NCBI GenBank assembly: GCA_947503785.1
Contig: CANNFB010000001.1
Location: 248,001-312,000, forward strand
From: an uncultured Campylobacterales bacterium
GTDB lineage: Bacteria > Campylobacterota > Campylobacteria > Campylobacterales > Arcobacteraceae
Length of the DNA stretch: 64,000 bases
Direction: 5' to 3'
The notes beneath the pieces are model-generated. The model saw nothing but the letters and a program-made list of their open reading frames with translations. It was not told the origin of the DNA and did no database searches. A program made the translations under genes and the position numbers. The stretch's first letter is position 1. Every line of letters starts with the position of its first letter. Positions 9,079 to 19,022 of the stretch are shown one piece after another.

Positions 9079-9768
9079 ATGTCAAAAAATATTCTAATAA
9101 CAGGCTGTAGTTCGGGACTAGGACTAGCACTTACAAATTACTATTTACAAAAAAATTATAAAGTCTTTGGAATTAGTAGAAATAAACCTGATATTAAAAA
9201 TAAAAATTTTACATTTTATTCTTTTGATTTATCAAATATCTCCTTAATCAAGAAAGAATTAAATGATTTTATAGTTTCAATAAAAGATATTAATACTGTA
9301 TTTTTAAATGCTGGTATGCTTGGAGAAATAAAAGAACTAAATAAACTTGCTATTGAAGAGATGAGAAAAGTTTATGATTTAAATGTATATGCAAATAAAG
9401 AAGTTTTAGATGTTTTAGCTAATACAAATACTAAAAATATAATTGCCTTATCCTCTGGAGCTTCAAAGAATGCAGCAAAGGGATGGGCTTCATATTCTTT
9501 ATCAAAAGCAGGTTTAAATATGCTTGTGAGTCTTTATTCAAAAGAACTAGTAAATACAAAAGTACTCTCTGTTGCTCCAGGAGTTATTCAAACACCAATG
9601 ACAGATTATATTAGACATGAAATCGATGATGATATTTTTACTTCTGCAAAAGTTTTAAAAGCTGGTGTTATTCAAAAACCACTAGAAGCTGCACAAAAAC
9701 TGGATGCTTTAATAAATAGAATAGATGAGTTTGAATCAGGTTCTTTTGTTGATGTAAGGCTAATATAA
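9079..9768 (+). CDS. short-chain dehydrogenase/reductase (SDR)
   Basis: A 229-residue classical SDR. The nucleotide-binding GxxxGxG is GCSSGLG (residues 9-15), the NAG motif is present (LNAGMLGE), and the catalytic Ser and Tyr-x-x-x-Lys are SSGAS and YSLSK. PG motif: VAPGVIQTPM. An ATG with AAAGGAAA upstream supports the start. Cofactor is NAD(P); substrate unknown. The next gene starts three bases after the stop, so the two form an operon with a TVP38-family membrane protein. Confidence 0.88.
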   Translation: MSKNILITGCSSGLGLALTNYYLQKNYKVFGISRNKPDIKNKNFTFYSFDLSNISLIKKELNDFIVSIKDINTVFLNAGMLGEIKELNKLAIEEMRKVYDLNVYANKEVLDVLANTNTKNIIALSSGASKNAAKGWASYSLSKAGLNMLVSLYSKELVNTKVLSVAPGVIQTPMTDYIRHEIDDDIFTSAKVLKAGVIQKPLEAAQKLDALINRIDEFESGSFVDVRLI

Positions 9769-9771
9769 AGA

Positions 9772-10437
9772 ATGAAACTTTTAATAAAAACTATTTTAAT
9801 TTTAGTAAGTATTTTTACTATAACTCTACTTACTATTAAATTTACAGGAATTTTAACAGTTGAGGATATCAAAGAAATATTTACAAATTTAAAATCTCAA
9901 CCATCATATATTTTAGGTTCATTAATAGTTCTTCTACTGTTTATTGATTTATTTATCGCCGTTCCTACTATGACAATTATTATATTAGCTGGATATTTTA
10001 TAGGTTTTGAATTGGCCTTATTTTATACAACGATTGGACTTTTATCAGCTTCTTTAACTGGATATTTTTTATCTAAAAAATATGGAATGAAAGTTTTAGA
10101 TAAGTTATCATCAAATGAAGAGCAGAAACAAGAAATGACTGATTTATTTAATAAACATGGTGTTTTAGTTTTAGTACTTTCAAGAGCAGTTCCTATGCTT
10201 CCTGAGATATCATCTTGTCTTGCGGGTACTTGTAATATGTCCTTAAAAAGATTTTTAACGGCATGGCTTTTAGGAACGATACCTTATGTATGTGTTATAG
10301 CTTATGCAGGTTCTATTAGTAACTTAGATAATCCAATGCCAGCTGTTTATGCAGCACTTGGAATTACCTTGTTATTCTGGTTTGTATGGATGGTTTTTAT
10401 AAAGATTAATAAAAGAAAGGCTTTAAAAGAGAATTAA
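9772..10437 (+). CDS. TVP38/TMEM64 (VTT/DedA-like) membrane protein
   Basis: A 221-residue inner-membrane protein with an N-terminal anchor and further helices. The hallmark is the re-entrant segment with Gly and an FxG-type signature: ILAGYFIGFELALFYTTIGLLSASLTGYFLSKKYG, and later RAVPMLPEISSCLAGTCNMSLKRFL, which is typical of the SNARE-associated/VTT family. Related DedA and TVP38 proteins are lipid scramblases or flippases in known cases. It is immediately downstream of the SDR. Its stop overlaps the convergent globin gene by four bases. Confidence 0.85.
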   Translation: MKLLIKTILILVSIFTITLLTIKFTGILTVEDIKEIFTNLKSQPSYILGSLIVLLLFIDLFIAVPTMTIIILAGYFIGFELALFYTTIGLLSASLTGYFLSKKYGMKVLDKLSSNEEQKQEMTDLFNKHGVLVLVLSRAVPMLPEISSCLAGTCNMSLKRFLTAWLLGTIPYVCVIAYAGSISNLDNPMPAVYAALGITLLFWFVWMVFIKINKRKALKEN

Positions 10438-10811
10438 ATTCCTAAGTTTCTCATAAAATTACCTGCTATTATTGAGCTTCTTTCTTTAAACTTATTTGCA
10501 ATATCTTCTGTAAAGATTTTATCAACTGAAGAGAAGAAAAGTCTTAACCAAGTGGCAAAGGCTTCTTTGTGTAAGCCTTGAATTTGCATATGAGGAGCAA
10601 AAGGAGAACCATTATACTCTCCATGTCCATGAGAAATTGTATACCAAAAATTTGTAAGAAGAGTAATATGCTTTTGCCAAATATCTGATTTTAAATCATC
10701 TCCTAATTTTTCTATAAAAAAAGGAGCTATTGTTTCATCTTTTAAAACTCTTGTATAAAAAGTCACTACTAATTTATTTAAATTCTCTTTTGTTATCTCA
10801 TTTTCTAACAT
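10434..10811 (-). CDS. group 3 truncated hemoglobin
   Basis: A 125-residue protein of the trHb class III (Ctb-like) family: FYTRVLKDETIAPFFIE in the N-terminal helices, WQKHITLLTNFWYTI, and the proximal histidine region PFAPHMQIQGLHKEAFATWLRLF. The ATG at 10811 is chosen over an upstream start (10844) because AAAAGGATATAT precedes it and it avoids running into the upstream gene. Campylobacter Ctb modulates oxygen or nitric-oxide handling; the same is a reasonable inference here. It is 10 bases downstream of the OFA transporter, so co-transcribed. Confidence 0.88.
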   Translation of the reverse strand: MLENEITKENLNKLVVTFYTRVLKDETIAPFFIEKLGDDLKSDIWQKHITLLTNFWYTISHGHGEYNGSPFAPHMQIQGLHKEAFATWLRLFFSSVDKIFTEDIANKFKERSSIIAGNFMRNLGI

Positions 10812-10821
10812 ATATATCCTT

Positions 10822-12063
10822 TTATTTTTGTTTTTTCTTTTCAATTGATTTAATATTTATTAACATTAGTATTGAGATTATAAAGGCTACTACAAAGAAG
10901 CCAGCAAATACATATAATGTTTGTGAATACGAACCTGTTGAATCTTTTACCATAGAAATGATTAAAGGTCCTACTAATCCTGCTGCTGCCCATGCAGTTA
11001 AAATATAACCATGTATTGCACCAAGTTCTTTTGTTCCAAAAATATCACCAATATATGCAGGAATTGATGCAAAACCACCACCATAACAAGACATAATAAA
11101 GAATAATAAAAATTGAAAAACAACTATTTCACTAACTGTTGGCAATAAATAAAATGCAAGAGCTTGACTTGCAAAGAAAATAATATAAACAAGAGGTCTT
11201 GTTAAATAATCAGATAATGAAGCCCAGAAGATTCTTCCTGCACCATTAAATATTCCCATTAATCCAACAGCAGCTGCTGCTGCAATTGCTGAAAGGCCTA
11301 TTACTTCTTGAAGTAAAGGTGATGCTACACCAATAATTGCAATTCCACAAGTAACATTTATAAATAGCATTAACCAAAGTCCATAAAACCTCGGAGTTTT
11401 AACTGCTTCATTTAAACCTAAATGTGCTAAATCTTCTTTTAACTTTTTCTTACCCTCTTTAATTTTTTTTTCAAATTTTTTAGGTAAATAACCCTCTTCT
11501 GGTTTTTCTAAATATAAAGCAGATGCAAACATTACTACAAAATAAAGTGCACCTAAAATAAAGAATGTACCAGAAATTCCAACAGCTTCGATTAAAATTT
11601 TTATAGTTGGGCCCCAAATTGCAGATGCAAAGCCAAACCCCATGATTGCAAGTCCAGTAGCCATTCCTCTTTTATCTGGAAACCATTTTACTAAAGTTGA
11701 TACAGGTGAAATATAGCCAATTCCTAAACCACAACCACCTAATACTCCATAGAAAAAGTATAAAAGCATTTTTGATTCCATCATAATAGCAAGACCAGAA
11801 CCCATTGTTCCTAATCCAAAAAGTGATGCTGCAATAATTGCAGATACTCTAGGGCCATTTTTTTCAACAAATTTCCCCATTAAAGCAGCAGATAAACCCA
11901 AGAAGAATATTGCAATACTAAAAGCAATTGTAACATCTGTTAATGTCCAATTCATTTGTTCTTGTATTGGCTTTACATATACACTCCAAGCATATACAGA
12001 ACCAATACAAATATGAACACCAACAGCACTTAAAGCCATTAGCCATCTATTCTTTTCAATCAA
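10822..12063 (-). CDS. OFA-family MFS transporter
   Basis: A 413-residue 12-helix major facilitator. The opening (WLMALSAVGVHICIGSVYAWSVYVKPI) and the long central cytoplasmic loop (KKFEKKIKEGKKKLKEDL) are typical of the oxalate/formate antiporter-like (OFA) subfamily. The GxxxDRxGxR-type loop is replaced by GKFVEKNGPRVSA. The start is TTG at 12063 with AGGGAG eight bases before it. Substrate is probably a monocarboxylate or dicarboxylate but cannot be read from sequence. It heads an operon with the truncated globin. Confidence 0.85.
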   Translation of the reverse strand: MIEKNRWLMALSAVGVHICIGSVYAWSVYVKPIQEQMNWTLTDVTIAFSIAIFFLGLSAALMGKFVEKNGPRVSAIIAASLFGLGTMGSGLAIMMESKMLLYFFYGVLGGCGLGIGYISPVSTLVKWFPDKRGMATGLAIMGFGFASAIWGPTIKILIEAVGISGTFFILGALYFVVMFASALYLEKPEEGYLPKKFEKKIKEGKKKLKEDLAHLGLNEAVKTPRFYGLWLMLFINVTCGIAIIGVASPLLQEVIGLSAIAAAAAVGLMGIFNGAGRIFWASLSDYLTRPLVYIIFFASQALAFYLLPTVSEIVVFQFLLFFIMSCYGGGFASIPAYIGDIFGTKELGAIHGYILTAWAAAGLVGPLIISMVKDSTGSYSQTLYVFAGFFVVAFIISILMLINIKSIEKKKQK

Positions 12064-12101
12064 AACAATTCTCCCTAATTTTTTAAATTAGACGAATTGT
12101 A

Positions 12102-12317
12102 TCAAAAAGTATATTTAGTTTTAAAAGTGTTTGGATTTTTTTTAAAGTTTTCAACGCAAGATTCACAAATACAGGATTTGTTTTTTTTCAAAGTTGGAAC
12201 TAAAAGTTTTAGTTCCTTTGGAATTTTTGTCTTCATACACCAGCAAGATGCTGGCTTTAAAACTTCACACTTATTATCTTTTTTACAAAAAGGGCAAAGT
12301 TTAGATTCAAAATTCAT
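12102..12317 (-). CDS. cysteine-rich CWC family protein
   Basis: A 71-residue protein with paired cysteines: CPFCKKDNKC near the start, then the family-naming CWC (KPASCWCMKTKIP), then CICESC near the end. This is the arrangement of the Cys_rich_CWC family, likely a small zinc-binding protein. The frame is open further upstream, but the ATG at 12317 begins one base after the stop of sstT, so the short form is correct. Function unknown. Confidence 0.8.
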   Translation of the reverse strand: MNFESKLCPFCKKDNKCEVLKPASCWCMKTKIPKELKLLVPTLKKNKSCICESCVENFKKNPNTFKTKYTF

Positions 12318-12318
12318 C

Positions 12319-13527
12319 TTAGTCTTCTTTATGACAAGCTGCTGTAAAAATAACATCTGTAGAAGAATTAAGTGCTGTTTCCATCGAATCTTGAACAACA
12401 CCAATAATAAACCCAATTGCAACAACTTGAAGAGCTATATCATTTGAGATACCAAATAATGAACAGGCAAGTGGTATTAAAAGTAAAGACCCACCAGCAA
12501 CTCCTGAAGCTCCACAAGCTGCAAGTGCTGAAACAAATGATAATAATAAAGCAGTTCCTAAATCAATACTCATTCCTAAGGTATGTACAGTTGCAAGTGT
12601 TAAAATAGTAATAGTAACAGCAGCACCTGCCATATTAGTAGTAGCTCCCAAAGGAATAGAAATTGAATAAGTATCTTCTCTCAAACCTAATTTTTTACAT
12701 AGATTTAAGTTAACTGGAATATTTGCAGCTGAACTTCTTGTAAAAAATGCTGTAATTCCACTTTCTTTTAAACATGTAAAAACAAGAGGAAAAGGGTTTT
12801 TTCTAGTTTTAATAAATACAATTATAGGATTAATAATTAAAGCAATAAAAAGCATAGTTCCTACTAATACAAGTAAAAGTTTTGAATAACTTAAAAGTGC
12901 TTCAAAACCTGTTTGTGCAAAAGTATTTGCAACTAAACCAAAAATACCAAAAGGTGCAAGCTTAATTATAAATTTTACAATTTTAGTAATACCTGTAGAT
13001 ACATCAAAAAATACTTTCTTTGTTTCATTTGAACTATAGTGCATAGCAAAACCAATAGCAATAGCCCAAACTAAAATACCAATAAAGTTACCAGTTAAAA
13101 GTGCATTTACAGGATTATCTACCATATTATTTAATACAGTTTTTAATACATCAATAACACTATCAGGTGGTGTTAAAACTTTATCCGCAGCATTAATAAG
13201 TATGAGTTCAACAGGAAAAATAAAACTTGCAACTACAGCAACTAAAGCAGCTAAAAAAGTACCAATTAAATATAAAAATATAATTGGCTTCATTCCTGTA
13301 TCAACACCAACTTCTTTTGTTGCAATTGCTGTTGCTACTAAAACAAAAACTAAAATAGGAGCTATTGCTTTTAAAGCCCCTACAAAAAGTGTTCCCAAAA
13401 TAGAAAAAGACATAGCTATTTCCTTTGAAATCATAGCCACAACAACACCTAAAACAATACCTACTAATATTTGTATTACTAAATTACCATCTGCATATTT
13501 AGTAACAATACTTTTTCTATTTTTCAT
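12319..13527 (-). CDS. sstT: serine/threonine:sodium symporter SstT
   Basis: A 402-residue inner-membrane protein of the dicarboxylate/amino acid:cation symporter family. It has about eight membrane helices, the Ser-rich re-entrant region ([18 protein letters not shown]) and the Gly-rich signature near the end ([27 protein letters not shown]) with [12 protein letters not shown] between them. Length equals that of SstT (about 410), rather than GltP. It imports L-serine and L-threonine with Na+, which fits the amino-acid-based metabolism of this group. It is followed directly by the CWC gene. Confidence 0.9.
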   Translation of the reverse strand: MKNRKSIVTKYADGNLVIQILVGIVLGVVVAMISKEIAMSFSILGTLFVGALKAIAPILVFVLVATAIATKEVGVDTGMKPIIFLYLIGTFLAALVAVVASFIFPVELILINAADKVLTPPDSVIDVLKTVLNNMVDNPVNALLTGNFIGILVWAIAIGFAMHYSSNETKKVFFDVSTGITKIVKFIIKLAPFGIFGLVANTFAQTGFEALLSYSKLLLVLVGTMLFIALIINPIIVFIKTRKNPFPLVFTCLKESGITAFFTRSSAANIPVNLNLCKKLGLREDTYSISIPLGATTNMAGAAVTITILTLATVHTLGMSIDLGTALLLSFVSALAACGASGVAGGSLLLIPLACSLFGISNDIALQVVAIGFIIGVVQDSMETALNSSTDVIFTAACHKED

Positions 13528-13618
13528 TTAATAATCCTAGAATTAATATCAAAACATAAAATTATATCAAAGTAAGTTTTCAAGATAGGTTATATCTTAA
13601 TTACTTCTAAATTTCACA

Positions 13619-14533
13619 TTAATTACTTTTTTTAAAAATCAAGTTTTTTAAAGATTTTTCTTTATTATTTGAAGGAAAGGTTTTCAAGTTATTTAATCTT
13701 TTTTCAAATTTAAAAAGTGGAGCAAACTCTTGAAAAATATCTTTTATAAAATCAGAATCAAGCTCAGGAGCATTAAGTGCTGAAAATACAATACATTCTT
13801 CACCTGCGAGTTGATCTAATCTTTTAATTATCTTTTCATAATCCTTACTTGCTGCAAAACTTCCTTTTTGAAAAGAAGGTGGATCTATAATGATAATATC
13901 ATAAGGCCCTTCTTTTTTGATTCTATTCCATGACTTTAAAATATTATAAGGCATAAACTGGATGTTTGAAGTGTTCAAATCATTCAAGTGATGATTTGCT
14001 CGACCAATTGTTAAAGCACTTTTTGACATGTCTACATTTACTACTTTTTTTGCCCCTGCTTTAGCAGCACTTAGTGAAAACGCACAAGTATAAGAAAATA
14101 GATTTAATACATTTTTATCTTTTACAATTTTGGAAATATACTCATGCCCTATTTTCATATCAGGGAAAAAACCAATATTTTTATTTGTAAAACTTATTTT
14201 ATATTTTATAGAGTTTTCAACTGCAATGTTTTCTTCTTTTAAACTTCCTTGTAACACTTCACAAGGAGATTTATCTAAATATCTTCTTTGCAATACTAAA
14301 GTTTCATGATGTGTAGTTTCAAAAATACCTTTTATCATTTCTAATAATTGTTTTTCTAATTCTTCTTCAATTTCTTCAAATAAAACAATAAATAAAATCT
14401 TATCAATTGAATCTATTGTTAAATAATTGTAATCATCATAAAAGTTTCCTCTTCCATGAAAAACTCTTTTAAATTCTTCATCTACATCTTCAATATTTAC
14501 TACTATTAAATCTTTTAGTTCTTCAATTTTCAC
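13619..14533 (-). CDS. class I SAM-dependent methyltransferase, RlmK/RlmI-like
   Basis: A 304-residue protein. Residues about 150-165 carry the SAM-binding motif as NVLNLFSYTCAFSLSAAKAGA, the acidic end of strand 2 is VVNVDMSKSAL, and the catalytic-type motif DPPSF is at IIIDPPSFQKGSF, as in the RlmI/RlmK rRNA m5C/m7G methyltransferases. GTG at 14533 overlaps the stop of the greB-like gene (TAGTG), so the two are coupled. Target (probably 23S rRNA) is inferred from the family. Confidence 0.8.
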   Translation of the reverse strand: MKIEELKDLIVVNIEDVDEEFKRVFHGRGNFYDDYNYLTIDSIDKILFIVLFEEIEEELEKQLLEMIKGIFETTHHETLVLQRRYLDKSPCEVLQGSLKEENIAVENSIKYKISFTNKNIGFFPDMKIGHEYISKIVKDKNVLNLFSYTCAFSLSAAKAGAKKVVNVDMSKSALTIGRANHHLNDLNTSNIQFMPYNILKSWNRIKKEGPYDIIIIDPPSFQKGSFAASKDYEKIIKRLDQLAGEECIVFSALNAPELDSDFIKDIFQEFAPLFKFEKRLNNLKTFPSNNKEKSLKNLIFKKSN

Positions 14534-15018
14534 TATCTATCCATTTTATATTGTTCTATTTTTAATACTTCATATTCTAAAACATTTTCATTAATTTTAA
14601 ATTCAAACTCATCATTTAACTCTTTTCCTAACAAGGCTTTTCCTAAAGGAGATTTATTTGATATTTTATTTTCAGTAGGATTAGTTTCATGAGTTCCTAG
14701 TATTATAAATATTCTTTCTTTGTTTTCATTAAAATCAAATACGGTAACTTGTGAACCAAAATTAACTTTTTTATGAGGAATTTTACTAATATCTATAACT
14801 TCACTATTATTTATAATCTTATTTAAAAACCGCAATCTTTTATCTAAATTTCTTATTTCTGCTTTAGCTGTTATATATTCAGCATTTTCACTCCTGTCAC
14901 CATGTTCAGCAGCTATTTTCTTTTCTTTTACCCAATAAGGTTTTTCAGTTTCTAATAGATTTTTAAACTCTTTTACAATATTTTCAAATCCAAAACTTGT
15001 GATTAATTCTTTTGCCAT
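14533..15018 (-). CDS. greB: transcription elongation factor GreB-like
   Basis: A 161-residue GreA/GreB-family protein. The N-terminal coiled coil holds the conserved block PYWVKEKKIAAEHGDRSENAEY, and the tip acidic residues (D, E) are present; RLRFLNKII follows. The C-terminal FKBP-like domain ends in ISNKSPLGKALLGKELNDEFEF. The YWVxEKxxAAxHGDRSENAEY form is closer to GreB than GreA. It rescues backtracked RNA polymerase by stimulating transcript cleavage. It is coupled to the downstream methyltransferase. Confidence 0.85.
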   Translation of the reverse strand: MAKELITSFGFENIVKEFKNLLETEKPYWVKEKKIAAEHGDRSENAEYITAKAEIRNLDKRLRFLNKIINNSEVIDISKIPHKKVNFGSQVTVFDFNENKERIFIILGTHETNPTENKISNKSPLGKALLGKELNDEFEFKINENVLEYEVLKIEQYKMDR

Positions 15019-15077
15019 TTGATATTAAAGCACAAAAAACCTATTAGTTTTATTATTTATCTTTTTAAAATATATTG

Positions 15078-15083
15078 TATAAT
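15078..15083 (+). promoter_or_regulatory. -10 element of the RluA-family gene
   Basis: TATAAT lies 27 bases before the TTG at 15111, in the 92-base gap between divergent genes, with AGGAA as ribosome site. Confidence 0.45.
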
Positions 15084-15110
15084 CACTCTAATTAATTATT
15101 AGGAATAAAT

Positions 15111-15992
15111 TTGCCATATATACTAAAAAAATTTGATGTTAAAGAAAAAAAACTAATTGATGATTTTTTAGTTGAAGATGCGAAGTTATCTTTAAAACTA
15201 TCTCAAAGTTTATTAACAAAAGGAAAAGTTTTAGACCACAAAAACAGAAGATTACAAAAAAATCAAACAGTAAAATCAGGATTTATACAAGTTAATATTT
15301 ATGAAGCAATTTCAAAAGGTTTAAAACCACTCTTTCAAACAGATCATTTTGCTATTTTTGATAAACCCTCAGGATTATTAGTTCATCCAGTTTCTATCAA
15401 TAATGAATATACGCTATTAGATGAAATTAAATATCACTTTAAAGATGAGGCATCACTAGTTCATAGAATTGATAAAGAAACTTCAGGACTAGTATTAGTT
15501 GCAAAAAATAGATTTTCAGAAATGATATTAAAAGAAAAGTTTGAAAATAAAGAATTTAAAAAAACATATAAAGCAATAGTTCAAGGTGAAATTAAAAATG
15601 ATATTGAAATAAATACTCCAATTACAAATGATACTGGTCTTATAAAAATAAAAATGAAAACACATATAGAGGGAAAAGAATCAGCAACTTTTATAAAACC
15701 TATTTCTTTTGACAAAAATAAAAATCAAACCTTAGTAAAAGCTAGTCCAATAACAGGAAGACAGCATCAAATAAGAGTCCATTTAAACTCAATAAATCAT
15801 CGAATTATTGGTGATCCAATTTATGGTTTAGATGAAAAAATAGCAGATAAAATTTTAGGAAAGAAAGTCACGCAAGAAGAGAGAGTCTCTTTATCTGGAG
15901 ATAAAAGACTCCTTCTTCATGCTTATTCTTTAGAGTTTGAATATTTAAATATTAAATATAAGTTTTGTTCAAAACAAAACTTTAGTTTATAA
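15111..15992 (+). CDS. RluA-family RNA pseudouridine synthase
   Basis: A 293-residue enzyme. The catalytic motif HRIDKETSGLVLVAKN (about residue 120) contains the Asp nucleophile, and the second family block is ASPITGRQHQIRVHLNSINHRIIGDPIYG. A short S4-like N-terminal region (LSQSLLTKGKVLDHKNRRLQKNQTVKSG) precedes the catalytic domain. The start is TTG at 15111. Target uridine (rRNA or tRNA) is not predictable by eye. It is convergent and overlaps the following gene by 11 bases. Confidence 0.88.
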   Translation: MPYILKKFDVKEKKLIDDFLVEDAKLSLKLSQSLLTKGKVLDHKNRRLQKNQTVKSGFIQVNIYEAISKGLKPLFQTDHFAIFDKPSGLLVHPVSINNEYTLLDEIKYHFKDEASLVHRIDKETSGLVLVAKNRFSEMILKEKFENKEFKKTYKAIVQGEIKNDIEINTPITNDTGLIKIKMKTHIEGKESATFIKPISFDKNKNQTLVKASPITGRQHQIRVHLNSINHRIIGDPIYGLDEKIADKILGKKVTQEERVSLSGDKRLLLHAYSLEFEYLNIKYKFCSKQNFSL

Positions 15993-17541
15993 ATCTTTTA
16001 AAATCTTTTGGATAAGGAGGTTTTAGAAGGTCTCCTGATCTCATAGGTCTATATAACTCATCATATCTTTTATATTTAGTTGCATCTAATCTATAAAATA
16101 CATGTTTTCTTGTTAATTTATCAAAATCATCTAAACCAGATGAAGCTAATAATTCTATAAAACTTTCCACTGTTCCTTGATGATAATTTGCAACTCTTTG
16201 TTTTTTATCTTCAACTATTAAAGCCCCTGATAATCTTTTATTTTGAGTAGCAACACCTGTTGGACAGGTGTTTTTATGACAATCTAAAGCTTGGATACAA
16301 CCAAGTGAGAACATCATTCCTCTTGCACTTGCACATAAATCAGCCCCTAGAGATAATTTCTTTAAAATATCCATACCATTTAATATTTTCCCAGAAGCTA
16401 TAACTTTAATATCTTTCTTTAAATTAAATCCAATTAATGCGTCAATTACAAATACTAAAGCCTCTCGTAAAGGCATTCCAACAGAATTTGTATATTCTAA
16501 TGGTGCAGCTCCAGTTCCACCCTCACCTCCATCAACTGTAATAAAGTCAGGTTTTAATCCAGTTTCATGCATAACTTTACAAAGATTTATAAACTCTTCT
16601 TTTCTACCAATACAAAGTTTAATACCAATTGGTTTACCTCCAGATAACTCTCGTAAGTTTGTAACAAATTCCATCATTCCTTTAGCATCACTAAAAGCTG
16701 AATGAATAGGAGGTGAATCAACTTGAGTATGAGGTTTAACACCTCTGCCTTCTGCAATCTCAGGAGTATTTTTATTTGCAGGTAAAATTCCACCATGTCC
16801 TGGTTTTGCACCTTGAGATAACTTCACTTCAACCATTTTAACATTTTCATTTTTTGATTTTTGTTCAAATAAGTCTGCATTAAAAGTACCATCTTCATTT
16901 CGACAACCAAAATACCCCGTACCAACTTGCCATATTAAATCACAATTAGCTTCAAGATGATATTTACTTATTCCACCTTCACCTGTATTTAATGCAAAAC
17001 CACCAATTTTAGCACCGTATGCTAAAGAACTAACAGCAGCAGAACTAAGTGCTCCAAAACTCATTGCAGATACATTAAAAATACTTGCACTATAAGGTTT
17101 TGAACATAGATTTTTTCCAATTAAAACACGAGGGTCATGATCTAAATCTTTAGCTTTTAAAGCATTTAAAGAATGCCCAATCCATTCATATCCTTCTTTA
17201 TATACATCCATTTTTGTTCCAAAAGGAATAGTGCTTACCAATTTTTTAGAACGTCTGTATACTAAACTTCTTTGCTGTCTATTAAAGGGAACTCCATCAA
17301 TATCTGATTCCATAAAATATTGTCTCATAGGTGGTCTTAAATCCTCTAAAACCCATCTTAATCGTCCAACAATAGGAAAGTTTCTCCATAAGGAATGCTT
17401 AATTTGATTTGAATCATAAATTGCCAAAGCAATAAGACCAGTTACTATTATAGTTACCCATAAAAATGAAATCTTTAGAATTAACCATATTCCAATTAAT
17501 ACAGCTAAAGATATTAAGATAATCTTTGCATTTTTTTTCAT
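15982..17541 (-). CDS. FMN-binding glutamate synthase-family protein, membrane-anchored
   Basis: A 519-residue protein whose ATG at 17541 (GAGAGAA upstream) is chosen over an unsupported upstream start at 17631. Two hydrophobic helices lie at residues 5-45. The rest is the TIM-barrel FMN domain of GltB: SMSFGALSSAAVSSLAYGAKIGGFALNTGEGGIS, KPGHGGILPANKNTPEIAEGRGV, TVDGGEGGTGAAPLEYTNSVG, and a Cys-bearing 3Fe-4S-like segment, CIQALDCHKNTCPTGVATQ. The amidotransferase domain is absent, so it is not a full glutamate synthase; this stand-alone family's reaction is not settled. Confidence 0.88.
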   Translation of the reverse strand: MKKNAKIILISLAVLIGIWLILKISFLWVTIIVTGLIALAIYDSNQIKHSLWRNFPIVGRLRWVLEDLRPPMRQYFMESDIDGVPFNRQQRSLVYRRSKKLVSTIPFGTKMDVYKEGYEWIGHSLNALKAKDLDHDPRVLIGKNLCSKPYSASIFNVSAMSFGALSSAAVSSLAYGAKIGGFALNTGEGGISKYHLEANCDLIWQVGTGYFGCRNEDGTFNADLFEQKSKNENVKMVEVKLSQGAKPGHGGILPANKNTPEIAEGRGVKPHTQVDSPPIHSAFSDAKGMMEFVTNLRELSGGKPIGIKLCIGRKEEFINLCKVMHETGLKPDFITVDGGEGGTGAAPLEYTNSVGMPLREALVFVIDALIGFNLKKDIKVIASGKILNGMDILKKLSLGADLCASARGMMFSLGCIQALDCHKNTCPTGVATQNKRLSGALIVEDKKQRVANYHQGTVESFIELLASSGLDDFDKLTRKHVFYRLDATKYKRYDELYRPMRSGDLLKPPYPKDFKRFIN

Positions 17542-17654
17542 ATTCTCTCTTTTATTTATGTTTTTGTTATTATATTCAAATGAGTTTAAAAAGAGTAAAC
17601 AAATAGTACATATATTTAAATTATAATACAATCACTAAAAGAAAAAGGAAAATT

Positions 17655-19022
17655 ATGAAAAAGTTTGATTTAATTATTATAGGAGCTGGAAGAGCTAGTA
17701 ATCTTGCTGCAAAAGCTGGGAAAATGGGTAAGAAAGTCGCCATAATAGAAAAGTCAAAACTAGGTGGAACATGTCCAAATAGAGGATGTGTTCCTTCAAA
17801 ACTTCTTATTGGTTATGCCCATGTAGCTAGGGCTATTAAAGAATCAAATAGACATTTCATAGATTCAAGTATAAATAATATAGATGTTGAAAAAATATTT
17901 GAAGAAACAAATAAATATATTTCAAAAATCGATCCTATTTACAAAAAAAAGTTTAATGAAAATATAGAAGTATTCTATGGAACGGGTAAATTTATATCAA
18001 ATAATATAATTTCTGTAAATAATGAACAATTAACGGCACCTAAAATAGTGATAGCAACAGGAACAAAAGCTGTTGAAGCTCCACATCCAAAAGCTTGGAC
18101 TAGTGATGATATTTTTCCTTTAAAAGGTAATATTCCAAAATCAATTACAATAGTTGGTTCTGGATTTATTGCTTGTGAATTAGCAAACTTTTTTGCAGCT
18201 GTTGGGATTGAAACTAAATTACTTGTGAGAAGTCAAAGAATTCTAGGAAATGAAGATAGTGATATATCTGCAATTTTTAAAGAAGAATTTGTAAAAAATG
18301 TAGATATTTTATTTGATACAAGTATTGATACAATAAATTATGAAAATGAAAATTTTGATTTAACATTAATAAATAAGGATACTACTAAAACAAAACATAG
18401 CTCAGAAGCCCTACTTTATGCAACAGGAAGAGAATCAAATACTTCTAGTTTAGACTTACAAAATACTGATATTGAAGTAAATGACAGAGGATACATAAAT
18501 AGAGATGAATTCTTTGAAACAAAAGCAAAAGGTGTTTATGTAGTTGGTGATGCAAGTGGTGAAAATATGCTTCAGCATGCTGCTGCACAAGAAGTAAATC
18601 ACTTAGGAAAGATTTTACTAGAAGATGAAAAAGAAGCTTTAAAGTTTAAGTATATGCCTCATGGTGTATTTACAGAACCTGAAATTGCAAGTGTTGGAAT
18701 AACTGAGCAAAAAGCAAAAGAGCAAGGTATTGATTATGTTACAAGCATCACTCCATGGATAGCAAGTGCTAAAGCTATGTCTACAAGATTAAGATATCCT
18801 AGAACGAAATTTATAGTAAATCCAAATACTTATGAAATTTTAGGATGTCATTTAATAGGTCCAGAAAGTACAACAATGATGCATCAGGTTCTAACAGTTA
18901 TGCACCTAGACAATGATATAAGACATTTAAAAGAGATGTTGTATATTCATCCAGCTCTTAGTGAAGCACTTCTTCCAGCAGCAGTTGAAGCTGTAAGAGA
19001 AGTGGAAAACTTACGTATATAG
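17655..19022 (+). CDS. FAD-dependent pyridine nucleotide-disulfide oxidoreductase
   Basis: A 455-residue flavoprotein. The FAD-binding GAGRAS near the start is followed by the redox-active CxxxxC in GGTCPNRGCVPSKLL. A second Rossmann motif (IVGSGFIACELANFFAAVGIE) is present, then the GD motif in VYVVGDASGENMLQHAAAQE, and a dimerisation domain with His-Pro near the C-terminus (YIHPALSEALLPA). This is the dihydrolipoamide dehydrogenase/mycothione reductase branch (Class I). No 2-oxoacid dehydrogenase gene is nearby, so a free-standing disulfide or thiol reductase is as likely. Divergent from the glutamate-synthase-like gene. Confidence 0.88.
   Translation: MKKFDLIIIGAGRASNLAAKAGKMGKKVAIIEKSKLGGTCPNRGCVPSKLLIGYAHVARAIKESNRHFIDSSINNIDVEKIFEETNKYISKIDPIYKKKFNENIEVFYGTGKFISNNIISVNNEQLTAPKIVIATGTKAVEAPHPKAWTSDDIFPLKGNIPKSITIVGSGFIACELANFFAAVGIETKLLVRSQRILGNEDSDISAIFKEEFVKNVDILFDTSIDTINYENENFDLTLINKDTTKTKHSSEALLYATGRESNTSSLDLQNTDIEVNDRGYINRDEFFETKAKGVYVVGDASGENMLQHAAAQEVNHLGKILLEDEKEALKFKYMPHGVFTEPEIASVGITEQKAKEQGIDYVTSITPWIASAKAMSTRLRYPRTKFIVNPNTYEILGCHLIGPESTTMMHQVLTVMHLDNDIRHLKEMLYIHPALSEALLPAAVEAVREVENLRI

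Noticed and set aside
12097-12447. Plus-strand open frame opposite the CWC and sstT genes
   Set aside because: It lacks a ribosome site, overlaps two well-supported minus-strand genes and has a composition typical of an antisense shadow.
15982-17541. Glutamate synthase large subunit (gltB)
   Set aside because: The amidotransferase domain and the C-terminal GXGXG domain are absent, and the protein carries N-terminal membrane helices, so only the FMN domain family name is justified.
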